From Psychroserpens sp. SPM9 (GTDB lineage Bacteria > Bacteroidota > Bacteroidia > Flavobacteriales > Flavobacteriaceae), in NCBI RefSeq assembly GCF_025153525.1, contig NZ_JANZNR010000010.1, positions 1-50,423 on the forward strand: DNA of 50,423 nt, written 5' to 3'. A program made the position numbers and the translations under genes. Positions 8,034-15,122 of the stretch are shown here, piece by piece. The notes beneath the pieces are model-generated. The model was not told the DNA's origin. It did no database searches and was given only the letters and a program-made list of their open reading frames with translations. The first letter of the stretch is position 1. Each line of letters starts with the position of its first letter.

Positions 8034-9350
8034 ATGTCAACATTCATTATTGAAGGAGGTCACCAGTTAAAAGGAAAAATCCAACCTCAAGGCGCCAAAA
8101 ACGAAGCATTACAAATTTTATGTGCAGTTCTTCTAACTGCTGAAGAAATTAGAATAGATAATATTCCAGATATTATTGATGTTAACAAACTGATTGCTTT
8201 ACTTAAAAAGCTAGGTGTAAAAATCAATAAAGTTTCTAAAGGATCTTACACGTTTAAAGCAGATGAGATAAACCTAAAGTATTTAGAGTCTGCCGAATTT
8301 AAAGAAGATGGAAAAGGTCTCAGAGGTTCTATTATGATTGTTGGTCCGTTATTAGCGCGCTTCGGAAAAGGCTACATTCCAAAACCTGGAGGCGATAAAA
8401 TTGGACGACGACGATTAGATACCCATTTTGAAGGTTTTATCAATCTTGGTGCTAAATTTAGATACAATAAGGAAGACTTATTTTATGGTGTAGAAGCCGA
8501 TAAACTCACCGGAACTTATATGCTTCTGGATGAAGCTTCAGTAACGGGAACCGCTAATATTGTAATGGCTGCCGTTTTAGCTGAAGGAACCACTACCATT
8601 TATAACGCTGCCTGTGAACCTTATTTACAACAACTTTGTAAAATGCTCAATAGAATGGGAGCGAATATTAAAGGGGTTGGGTCTAACATGCTTATTATTG
8701 ATGGTGTTGATAAACTAGGAGGGACAGACCATAGAATGCTTCCTGATATGATTGAAATTGGAAGTTGGATTGGTTTGGCTGCTATGACAAAAAGTGAGTT
8801 GACCATAACCAATGTTAGTTGGGACGACTTAGGACAAATTCCTAATGTTTTTAGAAAAATAGGTATTACTGTCGAACGTCAAGGTGATGATATTCATATT
8901 CCTGCGCATGTAGATGGGTATGAAGTACAAAACTATATTGACGGTTCCATTTTAACAGTTGCTGATGCGCCTTGGCCAGGTTTTACACCTGATTTATTGA
9001 GTATAATACTCACAGTTTTAACTCAGGCCAGAGGTAGTGCTGTGGTGCATCAAAAGATGTTTGAAAGCCGTTTGTTTTTCGTAGATAAATTAATCGATAT
9101 GGGCGCTAAAATTATTCTTTGTGATCCCCATAGAGCGACAGTTATTGGTCATGATTTTAAATCACAGTTAAAAGCGACTACCATGACATCTCCAGATATT
9201 AGAGCAGGTGTGTCCTTATTGATAGCAGCATTATCGGCGAGAGGAACTTCAACCATTCACAATATTGAACAAATTGATAGAGGCTATGAAAATATAGACG
9301 AACGTTTACGTGCAATTGGTGCGAAAATCACTAGAGTAGACGGAAACTAA
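8034..9350 (+). CDS. murA: UDP-N-acetylglucosamine 1-carboxyvinyltransferase
   Basis: 438 residues, full length. It performs the first committed step of peptidoglycan synthesis, adding enolpyruvate from PEP to UDP-GlcNAc in the cytoplasm. The N-terminal GKIQPQGAKNEALQIL, LRGSIMIVGPLLARFG, SVTGTANIVMAAVLAEG, ADAPWPGFTPD and SPDIRAGVSLLIAAL are EPSP-synthase-superfamily MurA motifs. The active-site loop reads KPGGDKIGRRRLDTH, with aspartate at residue 121 where most MurA enzymes, such as that of E. coli, have the fosfomycin-binding cysteine. A bidirectional terminator follows 20 nt downstream. Confidence 0.97.
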   Translation: MSTFIIEGGHQLKGKIQPQGAKNEALQILCAVLLTAEEIRIDNIPDIIDVNKLIALLKKLGVKINKVSKGSYTFKADEINLKYLESAEFKEDGKGLRGSIMIVGPLLARFGKGYIPKPGGDKIGRRRLDTHFEGFINLGAKFRYNKEDLFYGVEADKLTGTYMLLDEASVTGTANIVMAAVLAEGTTTIYNAACEPYLQQLCKMLNRMGANIKGVGSNMLIIDGVDKLGGTDHRMLPDMIEIGSWIGLAAMTKSELTITNVSWDDLGQIPNVFRKIGITVERQGDDIHIPAHVDGYEVQNYIDGSILTVADAPWPGFTPDLLSIILTVLTQARGSAVVHQKMFESRLFFVDKLIDMGAKIILCDPHRATVIGHDFKSQLKATTMTSPDIRAGVSLLIAALSARGTSTIHNIEQIDRGYENIDERLRAIGAKITRVDGN

Positions 9351-9367
9351 TGTCTTTTAATACTTAT

Positions 9368-9398
9368 AAAAAAAGCCTCGAAATTTCGAGGCTTTTTT
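9368..9398. terminator. bidirectional intrinsic terminator between murA and the photoprotection block
   Basis: A perfect self-complementary stem gcctcgaaatttcgaggc (9375-9392), flanked by A-rich sequence on the left and six T on the right. It can end transcription of murA on the plus strand and of the leftward operon on the minus strand. Confidence 0.92.
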
Positions 9399-9406
9399 GT
9401 TTAATA

Positions 9407-9805
9407 TCAATTCAAATGTTTGGCGTCGGTTCCAAACAGAGTTTTCCTAAATTCGGTAGGTTTCTTGTTATTCAATAATTGCAAGTCACCTAAACCGTCA
9501 ATAAGTTCCCGAAAATGTTTTTCACGAGCATCAAATTGCGATTTATTTTGATACGTGGTTATCAGAATTAAATGAAATGGCGCCTCTTCTGTAGGTTCCG
9601 TTTCCATAATCTGGAACGAAGCAATATACTTTTTTTCTAAGGCTAACTGCCGAAGCACTTTCCAGTTATGTTCGTAATAGTATTTCGCTTCAGCGGTGTT
9701 GTTATTCTGAATTTGAACAAAGTCCATACTCGAAATACTCTGATCGTCTTGAGCATATACAATTCCGATCCAACAAAATGCCAGACACAATAATTTAAAT
9801 TTCAT
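9407..9805 (-). CDS. exported protein of unknown function
   Basis: 132 residues from the ATG at 9805. The in-frame ATG at 9811 is 2 nt beyond the stop of the preceding gene and equally possible. The start is chosen because MKFKLLCLAFCWIGIVYAQ is a clean signal peptide, giving a periplasmic or surface protein of about 113 residues. The mature part is mostly alpha/beta with AEAKYYYEHNWKVLRQLALE and HLILITTYQNKSQFDAREKHF, resembling small ferredoxin-like stress-response (Dabb/EthD-like) domains, but I cannot name a family. It is the last gene of the leftward photoprotection operon, just before its terminator. Confidence 0.75.
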   Translation of the reverse strand: MKFKLLCLAFCWIGIVYAQDDQSISSMDFVQIQNNNTAEAKYYYEHNWKVLRQLALEKKYIASFQIMETEPTEEAPFHLILITTYQNKSQFDAREKHFRELIDGLGDLQLLNNKKPTEFRKTLFGTDAKHLN

Positions 9806-9812
9806 TAGCATT

Positions 9813-10175
9813 TTATTCCATTGAATAAAAAAACTGCTCACTGGCAATCTTTCCATCTTTTACACCAAAAACAGCCACTTCTTCCATTTGTTGACGACCA
9901 CGATCTTTAAAAGTCACATCAAAAGTCATTTTACTTGTAAAGTGATTGTCGGCTACCGTCGGTTCTCCAATTTCGCCACCATGAAATTCGGCTACATTAT
10001 CTAGCCATTCTTTGTTTTTATTCCAAACATTTTGTTTGCCTTCAGTGATTTCTCCTGGCATTCCTGGCATTTCTCTACTTACCACATTGTCGGCATACAA
10101 TTCGTTTACGCATTCCAGGTTTTTACCTTCTCTGCACATACTCACCCATTTTTGAGCAACATCTTTGGTATTCAT
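9813..10175 (-). CDS. SnoaL-like / NTF2-fold protein
   Basis: 120 residues with the cone-shaped NTF2 fold. It has an N-terminal helix pair (VAQKWVSMCREGKNLECVNELYADNVV), an EGKQNVWNKNKEWL helix, then the long strands HFTSKMTFDVTFKDRGRQQMEEVAVFGVKDGKIASEQFFY. The GKI.sEqFfY ending is typical of SnoaL-like proteins. Such proteins bind small hydrophobic ligands or act as isomerases; without clear active-site residues the role is open. It ends 2 to 8 nt before the next gene and follows the photolyase gene by 79 bp. Confidence 0.85.
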   Translation of the reverse strand: MNTKDVAQKWVSMCREGKNLECVNELYADNVVSREMPGMPGEITEGKQNVWNKNKEWLDNVAEFHGGEIGEPTVADNHFTSKMTFDVTFKDRGRQQMEEVAVFGVKDGKIASEQFFYSME

Positions 10176-10254
10176 TTTAATTGATTTTAGATTAATAGTA
10201 CTTAAAGTTACTTAAAAATGACTTAGATAGATTTAAAAGAATGTTAATCTTGTG

Positions 10255-11559
10255 TTAGCTAACCGCTGCTTTGTAAGTCTTTAAACAGCGCTCTCGGGCG
10301 ACTTTGTGATCTACTATTTGGTCGATATATTCGTCAGTATCAACTTCGGGAACATAGGTTTTGATGTATTGCCTGTCTTTATCAAACTTATCAATTTGGG
10401 TTGTTGGGTTGAAAATTCTAAAATAAGGAGCAGCATCAACGCCAGATCCAGCAACCCATTGCCAGTTACCTACATTACTAGCCATTTCGTAATCATGTAG
10501 TTTTTCGGCAAAATAGGCTTCGCCCCAACGCCAATCAATCAATAAATGTTTGCATAAAAAGCTTCCAACTAGCATACGAACGCGGTTATGCATAAATCCA
10601 GTTTGATTAAGCTGACGCATCCCTGCGTCTACTAAAGGATATCCCGTTTTTCCTTCACACCATAATTTAAATTCTTCTTCATTGTTACGCCATTCAATTC
10701 TGTCATATTTAGATTTAAAAGCATTTGTTGTGGTGTGTGGGAAATGCCATAAAATTTGCATAAAAAACTCTCTCCAAATCAATTCTTGCCAAAATACTTC
10801 GTTGTTTTCAGCAATCGCTTTTTTAATCATTTTCCGGATACTCACGGTTCCGAAACGCAAATGCGGACCCAATCTTGAAGTCGCATCTTTAGCTGGGAAA
10901 TTTCGGGTGCTTTCATAGGATTGGATAAGTGTTGGTGTAACTGTATATGCTGCAATAACCTGATTTGAAGTTTGGAAACCAATATCAGATAAACTTAAAT
11001 TAGGTAAACGTGTATGCTTAACAAGGTTATCGAGATAGGTATTGGTGTAGAAAATTTCCAAATCATGGGATTTGAATTTTTCTTTCCATACTTTCATATA
11101 AGGTGTGTACACTACATAAGGATCGCCATCTTTTTTAACAACTTCATCTTTTTCAAAAATTACCTGATCCTTAAAGGTTTTAAATGTGATATTATTTTCA
11201 GATAGTATATCATTCACCTCAGTATCACGCTCTTTAGCATAAGGTTCATAATCATGATTAGTATAAACTGTATGAATGCTATAGGTTTCTATGAGTTCTT
11301 TAAAAATGTTTAGAGGTTTTCCATGATATATGGCAATACTGCTGTCGTGCGCTTCTTGAAGCGTGGAGCGCATATCTTGTAGAGTATCGTGAATAAACGT
11401 TACTCTCGCATCATCTTTTGGAAGTTGTTCTAAAATTTCAGAATCAAAAATAAAAATGGGCAGGACAGGATATTCACTTTTTAAAGCTTGAAAAAATCCT
11501 ACGTTGTCATCTAAGCGTAAATCACGCCTGAACCAGAAAATATTTATGGGTTGTGTCAT
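10255..11559 (-). CDS. phrB: class I deoxyribodipyrimidine (CPD) photolyase
   Basis: 434 residues. The N-terminal Rossmann-like antenna domain starts IFWFRRDLRLDDNVGF and the helical FAD domain carries RLGPHLRFGTVSIRKM, WQELIWREFFMQILWHFP, GYPLVDAGMRQLNQTGFMHNRVRM and ASNVGNWQWVAGSGVDAAPYFRIFNP, all hallmarks of microbial class I CPD photolyases. It repairs cyclobutane pyrimidine dimers using blue light, FADH- and an antenna that is MTHF or a flavin-type cofactor. It is one of three photolyase/cryptochrome proteins in this block. It lies 15 bp downstream of the SRPBCC gene; folE upstream may help feed the folate antenna (inference). Confidence 0.95.
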   Translation of the reverse strand: MTQPINIFWFRRDLRLDDNVGFFQALKSEYPVLPIFIFDSEILEQLPKDDARVTFIHDTLQDMRSTLQEAHDSSIAIYHGKPLNIFKELIETYSIHTVYTNHDYEPYAKERDTEVNDILSENNITFKTFKDQVIFEKDEVVKKDGDPYVVYTPYMKVWKEKFKSHDLEIFYTNTYLDNLVKHTRLPNLSLSDIGFQTSNQVIAAYTVTPTLIQSYESTRNFPAKDATSRLGPHLRFGTVSIRKMIKKAIAENNEVFWQELIWREFFMQILWHFPHTTTNAFKSKYDRIEWRNNEEEFKLWCEGKTGYPLVDAGMRQLNQTGFMHNRVRMLVGSFLCKHLLIDWRWGEAYFAEKLHDYEMASNVGNWQWVAGSGVDAAPYFRIFNPTTQIDKFDKDRQYIKTYVPEVDTDEYIDQIVDHKVARERCLKTYKAAVS

Positions 11560-11574
11560 AAGTGTTAAGTGGAT

Positions 11575-12042
11575 TTAAGTGGTATAGGTTCCAAATAATT
11601 CTTCTAATTTCTTGGTGCGATAGTTAAAAATTTCATCCAGTTTAGGTTTGACTAAGATAGGATGTACTAGCTGTCCAAGAATTCCGAAAGGGACTTTATA
11701 GTCAATAATATCTTCCATCTCAACACCACCTTCTATTTCCTTAATAAAATGTTTATGATGCCATAAGGCGTAAGGACCAAATCGCTGTTCATCAACAAAG
11801 TAATGATTATCTATACTATGAGTGATTTCAGTAACCCATTTCGTTTTTATACCTAAAACAGGTGTTACTATATATTGAATAATCTGTCCCGCAAACATAG
11901 GTCTGTCTGCTCCAGATAAAATATGAAAGCCCATGTAGTCTGGTGTAATGGTCTTAAGATTATTTGGGTTTGACAAAAACGCCCAAGCAGTATCTACTGT
12001 GATTGGTAAATTTTGTTTTTTTTGTAGTCTGTAAATTTTCAT
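11575..12042 (-). CDS. SRPBCC family protein
   Basis: 155 residues from the ATG at 12042, which falls one base after the TGA of the tspO gene. An earlier in-frame ATG lies inside that gene. The helix-grip (Bet v 1-like) fold is shown by KIYRLQKKQNLPITVDTAWAFLSNPNNLKTITP at the start, IIQYIVTPVLGIKTKWVTEI, YFVDEQRFGPYALWHHKHFI and a long C-terminal helix FNYRTKKLEELF. This subgroup is often found next to photolyases and SDR proteins. It binds an unknown hydrophobic ligand; in annotations it is sometimes called a cell-division inhibitor, for which I see no support. Confidence 0.88.
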   Translation of the reverse strand: MKIYRLQKKQNLPITVDTAWAFLSNPNNLKTITPDYMGFHILSGADRPMFAGQIIQYIVTPVLGIKTKWVTEITHSIDNHYFVDEQRFGPYALWHHKHFIKEIEGGVEMEDIIDYKVPFGILGQLVHPILVKPKLDEIFNYRTKKLEELFGTYTT

Positions 12043-12043
12043 A

Positions 12044-12505
12044 TCAGTTATATAAAACAATGTATAAATTTAGTGAGGTGGCTATACATAACCAGATAAG
12101 GTAGGGAAGTATGAGTACCGATTTTACTTTTAAATCTTTTAAGTATGTCAATAAAAACGCTGCAACGATAACGGTTAAAAGAATTATAGTAATTAAGCCT
12201 AATATGGTAAGTTTCTGATTAAAAAATATAAAGTTCCAGCCTACATTAAGTAAGAACTGTAAAGTGAATAATAGCTTGACGTTGGACGTTGGACGTATGG
12301 AATACAATAAAGCCATATAAATTGAAAAACAAACCATGATGGTTATCCATGCAGCTCCAAAAACCCATCCCTCAGGTGTCCAAGGTGCTTTTGACAGCGA
12401 TTCATACCACTCACTTTTAGGACCATTATTCATAAGATAACTGCCAATCCCAAGCGCACTGAAGTTGATAACCAAGAAGCTGACAAGTAGCTTTAAAAAT
12501 TTCAT
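12044..12505 (-). CDS. tspO: TspO/MBR family membrane protein
   Basis: 153 residues from the ATG at 12505, 7 nt after the SDR gene; a longer in-frame start would overlap that gene. Five transmembrane helices are evident. The family signature is present: LSKAPWTPEGWVFGAAWITI in the first loop and helix 2, LQFLLNVGWNFIFF in helix 3, and LPYLIWLCIATSLNLYIVLYN in helix 5. TspO proteins bind porphyrins and have been tied to light- and oxygen-dependent tetrapyrrole control. That fits a cluster of photoprotective genes. Confidence 0.92.
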   Translation of the reverse strand: MKFLKLLVSFLVINFSALGIGSYLMNNGPKSEWYESLSKAPWTPEGWVFGAAWITIMVCFSIYMALLYSIRPTSNVKLLFTLQFLLNVGWNFIFFNQKLTILGLITIILLTVIVAAFLLTYLKDLKVKSVLILPYLIWLCIATSLNLYIVLYN

Positions 12506-12512
12506 ATCCGAC

Positions 12513-13196
12513 TTAAATTTTAAAGCTAACAATACCGCAATCCATTTCAAAGACTTGCCCAGAAATAGAATTAGACTTTTCTGATAATAAGAATGCTGCC
12601 ATTTCAGCGACCTCTTTAGGTTGTAAGAATTTTTTCATAGGATGTCGCTCGGTAATATTTTCAATCATTTTATCGTTACGTAATAATTTAGATGCTAATT
12701 CGGTGTTTGTTACCGTTGGAGCAATTGCGTTAATTCTCAAGCTTGTCGCTAATTCGGCACCCAAAGATTTCACCAAGCCTTCAACACCAGATTTAGCAGC
12801 AGCAATACTAGCATGATAAGGCATGCCCAATTTTGCCGCGACAGTACTGAACAACACAATTGAAGGTGATTCGCTATGTTTTAAACTACCTAAATAATGC
12901 TGTATAGCTTTTACGGCACCAATGACGTTAATTTCATAATCTTCCCTAAAATCTTCGAGACTCAATCTGCCTATTGGTTTTAAATTGATACTTCCAGGGC
13001 AGTAAACCAATCCGTCAGCTTTTTTAATTTCAGGAAGTTTGTCTGAAAGGATATCACAGTCATAATGGATCAAATTTGAATGTGATTGCTGTGGTTGTGT
13101 TCTACTGATATTGATAACGTTATGATACTCGATTAAATGCTCTAGTAATGCATTACCAATACCTTTACTGCCTCCAATGATGATGTATGTTTTCAT
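12513..13196 (-). CDS. SDR-family oxidoreductase with an atypical active site
   Basis: 227 residues of a Rossmann-fold short-chain dehydrogenase: GGSKGIGNALLEHL (TGxxxGxG-like, residues 8-21), LVYCPGSI (NNAG-like position), INVIGAVKAIQHY, IVLFSTVAAK with the catalytic-position Ser117, and INAIAPTVTNTELASKLL. The usual YxxxK is altered: Lys135 is in place (HASIAAAKSG), but the position four residues before it is Ile131, and the only nearby tyrosine is Tyr127. I recall a subgroup of SDRs with HAS(I/V)AAAKG in this place, so it may be a natural variant with a different or lost catalysis. It lies between a long hairpin and tspO. Confidence 0.88.
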   Translation of the reverse strand: MKTYIIIGGSKGIGNALLEHLIEYHNVINISRTQPQQSHSNLIHYDCDILSDKLPEIKKADGLVYCPGSINLKPIGRLSLEDFREDYEINVIGAVKAIQHYLGSLKHSESPSIVLFSTVAAKLGMPYHASIAAAKSGVEGLVKSLGAELATSLRINAIAPTVTNTELASKLLRNDKMIENITERHPMKKFLQPKEVAEMAAFLLSEKSNSISGQVFEMDCGIVSFKI

Positions 13197-13210
13197 GTGT
13201 GTTTTGGTTA

Positions 13211-13262
13211 TATGATAAAGCGTAATAGATTAACTATTCACTACCTATTACGCTTTATCATA
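13211..13262. repeat. perfect 18-bp inverted repeat between the SDR and 74-residue genes
   Basis: The left arm, 13211-13228 (tatgataaagcgtaatag), and the right arm, 13245-13262, are exact reverse complements, separated by 16 nt. There is no T-run on either side, so it is not a classical terminator. Transcribed from the minus strand, it would form a long stem-loop 15 nt before the SDR start codon and 19 nt after the previous stop. Confidence 0.9.
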
Positions 13263-13280
13263 ATTAGAGCATTATTTGCT

Positions 13281-13505
13281 CTATGCTGTTAAAGGAGCGC
13301 CTTTTAAACGTTTCTCTACTTTTTGTTTTATGGCAGTAAGACGTTTCATGATATCCATGATGTTTTGGTCTTTTTTCTGCTTGTATATTTGATTTAAATC
13401 CAAAATTAATGCTTTGGCTTCACGGGAGATTTTAACACGATCGCTAGTAGATAAGGATCGCATTTTTCTTTGCTCAAATTCTAAGGCTTTGTTTATAATA
13501 TCCAT
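13281..13505 (-). CDS. small conserved helical protein of unknown function
   Basis: 74 residues, almost wholly alpha-helical and lysine/arginine-rich: FEQRKMRSLSTSDRVKISREAKALILDLNQIYKQKKDQ, then IMDIMKRLTAIKQKVEKRLKG. No signal peptide or membrane segment. It follows folE by 4 bp, so the two are cotranscribed. The pattern is that of a helical hairpin or coiled coil that could act as an adaptor. I recognise no family name. Confidence 0.8.
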   Translation of the reverse strand: MDIINKALEFEQRKMRSLSTSDRVKISREAKALILDLNQIYKQKKDQNIMDIMKRLTAIKQKVEKRLKGAPLTA

Positions 13506-13509
13506 AATA

Positions 13510-14205
13510 TTAATTGTTTATATAGTTGTGTAATTCTGCGATTTTTTCTGCGGTATTAAATTGTCCGCCATAATAAGTCGTTACCGTTGCCGAAGTATCA
13601 TCTTTTATGCCTCTGGAAGACACACATAAATGTTTAGCATCAATGATGACAGCAACATCTTCAGTATTTAAGACAGCTTTTAATTCTTCGGCAATTTGGT
13701 TGGTCAAACGCTCCTGAACCTGAGGTCGTTTAGCGTAATATTGAACAATTCTGTTTAGTTTTGATAATCCTATAACTTTTCCGGAAGAAATATAAGCAAC
13801 ATGAGCTTTGCCAATGATAGGAACGAAATGATGTTCACAATTTGAATAAAACGTGATATTCTTTTCAACCAACATCTGATGGTATTGGTATTTGTTATCA
13901 AATAAGGCGATTTGTGGTTTGTTTTTAGGGTTTAATCCTGAAAATATTTCGTCAATATACATTTTGGCTACACGTTTAGGTGTGCCTTTTAAAGAGTCGT
14001 CAGTTAAATCTAAACCCATGACATCCATGACTTCTTCAAACAGAATAGCTATGCGTTGTTTTTTTTCGTCATCACTTAATTTAAAAGCGTCTGCTTTCAT
14101 AGGAGTTTGCAGACCAGTATACATATGATCTTCGCCAATGTCTTCAGTAGAGAAATTTGCAAGGCTCTGGCCGTTAATTTTTGATTTTAAAGTTTTGGTA
14201 TTCAT
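13510..14205 (-). CDS. folE: GTP cyclohydrolase I
   Basis: 231 residues. It converts GTP to 7,8-dihydroneopterin triphosphate, the entry to folate and pterins. The zinc ligands are Cys123, His126 and Cys194, with His125 as catalytic histidine in FYSNCEHHFVPIIGKAHVAYI. VIGLSKLNRIVQYYAKRPQVQERLTNQIAEEL and the CVSSRGIKDDTSATVTTYYGG end are diagnostic. An N-terminal extension of about 40 residues precedes the core. Because it is embedded in the photolyase/cryptochrome block, it is probably dedicated to making the MTHF antenna or other photoreceptor pterin rather than bulk folate (inference). Confidence 0.96.
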   Translation of the reverse strand: MNTKTLKSKINGQSLANFSTEDIGEDHMYTGLQTPMKADAFKLSDDEKKQRIAILFEEVMDVMGLDLTDDSLKGTPKRVAKMYIDEIFSGLNPKNKPQIALFDNKYQYHQMLVEKNITFYSNCEHHFVPIIGKAHVAYISSGKVIGLSKLNRIVQYYAKRPQVQERLTNQIAEELKAVLNTEDVAVIIDAKHLCVSSRGIKDDTSATVTTYYGGQFNTAEKIAELHNYINN

Positions 14206-14219
14206 AATGTCTTTTTAGT

Positions 14220-14257
14220 GTGCTGTCCTTAAGAACTCATCTCTTAAGTCAAAGCAC
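14220..14257. repeat. imperfect hairpin between the TIGR03643 and folE genes
   Basis: Outer arms gtgct/agcac and inner arms cttaaga/tcttaag, separated by a small internal bulge, fold the 53-bp spacer into one stem-loop just upstream of the folE start. There is no T-run. It may act as an RNA stability or translation element. Confidence 0.5.
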
Positions 14258-14258
14258 G

Positions 14259-14531
14259 TTATCGTTTTGAAATGGAGTTATGGGTGATTTGCTTTTGCCT
14301 GGAGCATTTGAAACGACCTTCTTGAAATGACCGAAGTTTTTCGTGTTTGGTTTTTCGACCTTGAACCCGCTTGCGCCACATTTTGAAACTTTTCAGTTTC
14401 ATTTCTTTTCGCATCAGTTCAATAACATCTTGTTCTTTTAAACCAAATTGAAATTGTATAGCTTCAAATGTGGTACGATCTTCCCAAGCCATTTCTATAA
14501 TTCTATCTGTCGTTCTTATATCTAATTCCAT
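14259..14531 (-). CDS. TIGR03643 / DUF2805 family protein
   Basis: 90 residues; the recognisable core is the first 55: DIRTTDRIIEMAWEDRTTFEAIQFQFGLKEQDVIELMRKEMK, then SFKMWRKRVQGRKTKHEKL. This matches a small family (IIEMAWEDRTPFEAIEFQFGL) that resembles a helix-turn-helix and usually travels with cryptochrome/photolyase genes. It may bind DNA, but no function is known. It sits 5 bp after the preceding gene in the operon. Confidence 0.88.
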   Translation of the reverse strand: MELDIRTTDRIIEMAWEDRTTFEAIQFQFGLKEQDVIELMRKEMKLKSFKMWRKRVQGRKTKHEKLRSFQEGRFKCSRQKQITHNSISKR

Positions 14532-14536
14532 ACATT

Positions 14537-14962
14537 TTAAAACTGAAAACTGTATTGTTCATCGTGCTTTATTTTGGCATTCATTAGTTTTTTAAAGAAA
14601 GCAGTATTCTCTTTAAATGTTTTAGTGTTGCTAAAATGAATGAATTTTCCCTGAGCATGAATGCTCGTACCATTAGTTTTATACAAAACGAGCTGATAAT
14701 AAGGAATCACCCAAGTGTAATTTTTAAGACCTTTATTAATAAAGATTAATATCCCATTTGGTCGCATTTCTATATTAGCATAATTGATATCAGAAACAGT
14801 ATTTAAATACGGTTCCATGTTCGGGCTCACCTGCTCAATAATCATACGTTTAGAACCAACGCCTCTCATTTTGAGTGCTTCAAAAAACGAATAAGGCTTA
14901 CCAATCAAATCAGCAATGATAGGCTTGTGTTCTTTCTGAGTATGAGTGGAATTGAGTATCAA
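14537..14962 (-). CDS. conserved hypothetical protein, first gene of the left photoprotection operon
   Basis: 141 residues, no signal peptide or membrane helix. The beta-rich core ANIEMRPNGILIFINKGLKNYTWVIPYYQLVLYKTNGTSIHAQGKFIHF looks like a PH-like or similar small barrel, followed by a C-terminal helix. No family name comes to mind. It is the first gene behind the conserved operator at 14983-15035 and leads an operon of about ten genes reaching to 9407, so its expression should follow that of photolyase and folE. Confidence 0.8.
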   Translation of the reverse strand: MILNSTHTQKEHKPIIADLIGKPYSFFEALKMRGVGSKRMIIEQVSPNMEPYLNTVSDINYANIEMRPNGILIFINKGLKNYTWVIPYYQLVLYKTNGTSIHAQGKFIHFSNTKTFKENTAFFKKLMNAKIKHDEQYSFQF

Positions 14963-14982
14963 ATTATAATTACTATTTGACT

Positions 14983-15035
14983 CAAATTTACGAAATGTTT
15001 AATATTTTTTAATAATCATTAAACAAAAATTAACA
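14983..15035 (-). promoter_or_regulatory. promoter/operator of the left photoprotection operon, copy A of a shared element
   Basis: On the minus strand it reads TGTTAATTTTTGTTTAA (15035-15019), 15 nt, ATTAAACATT (15003-14994), 3 nt, then TAAATTTG (14990-14983), a perfect -7 element, 20 nt before the ATG at 14962. TGTTTAAT and ATTAAACA make an inverted repeat. The same arrangement with the same spacing recurs at 22122-22174. Confidence 0.75.
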
Positions 15036-15122
15036 TAATTATAAGTTGAATCTATTATTTTAAATGTATATATTTGATTTTCAGATGATTGAAAGTTGTG
15101 TTGATTTTAAAATTTAGCCTTG

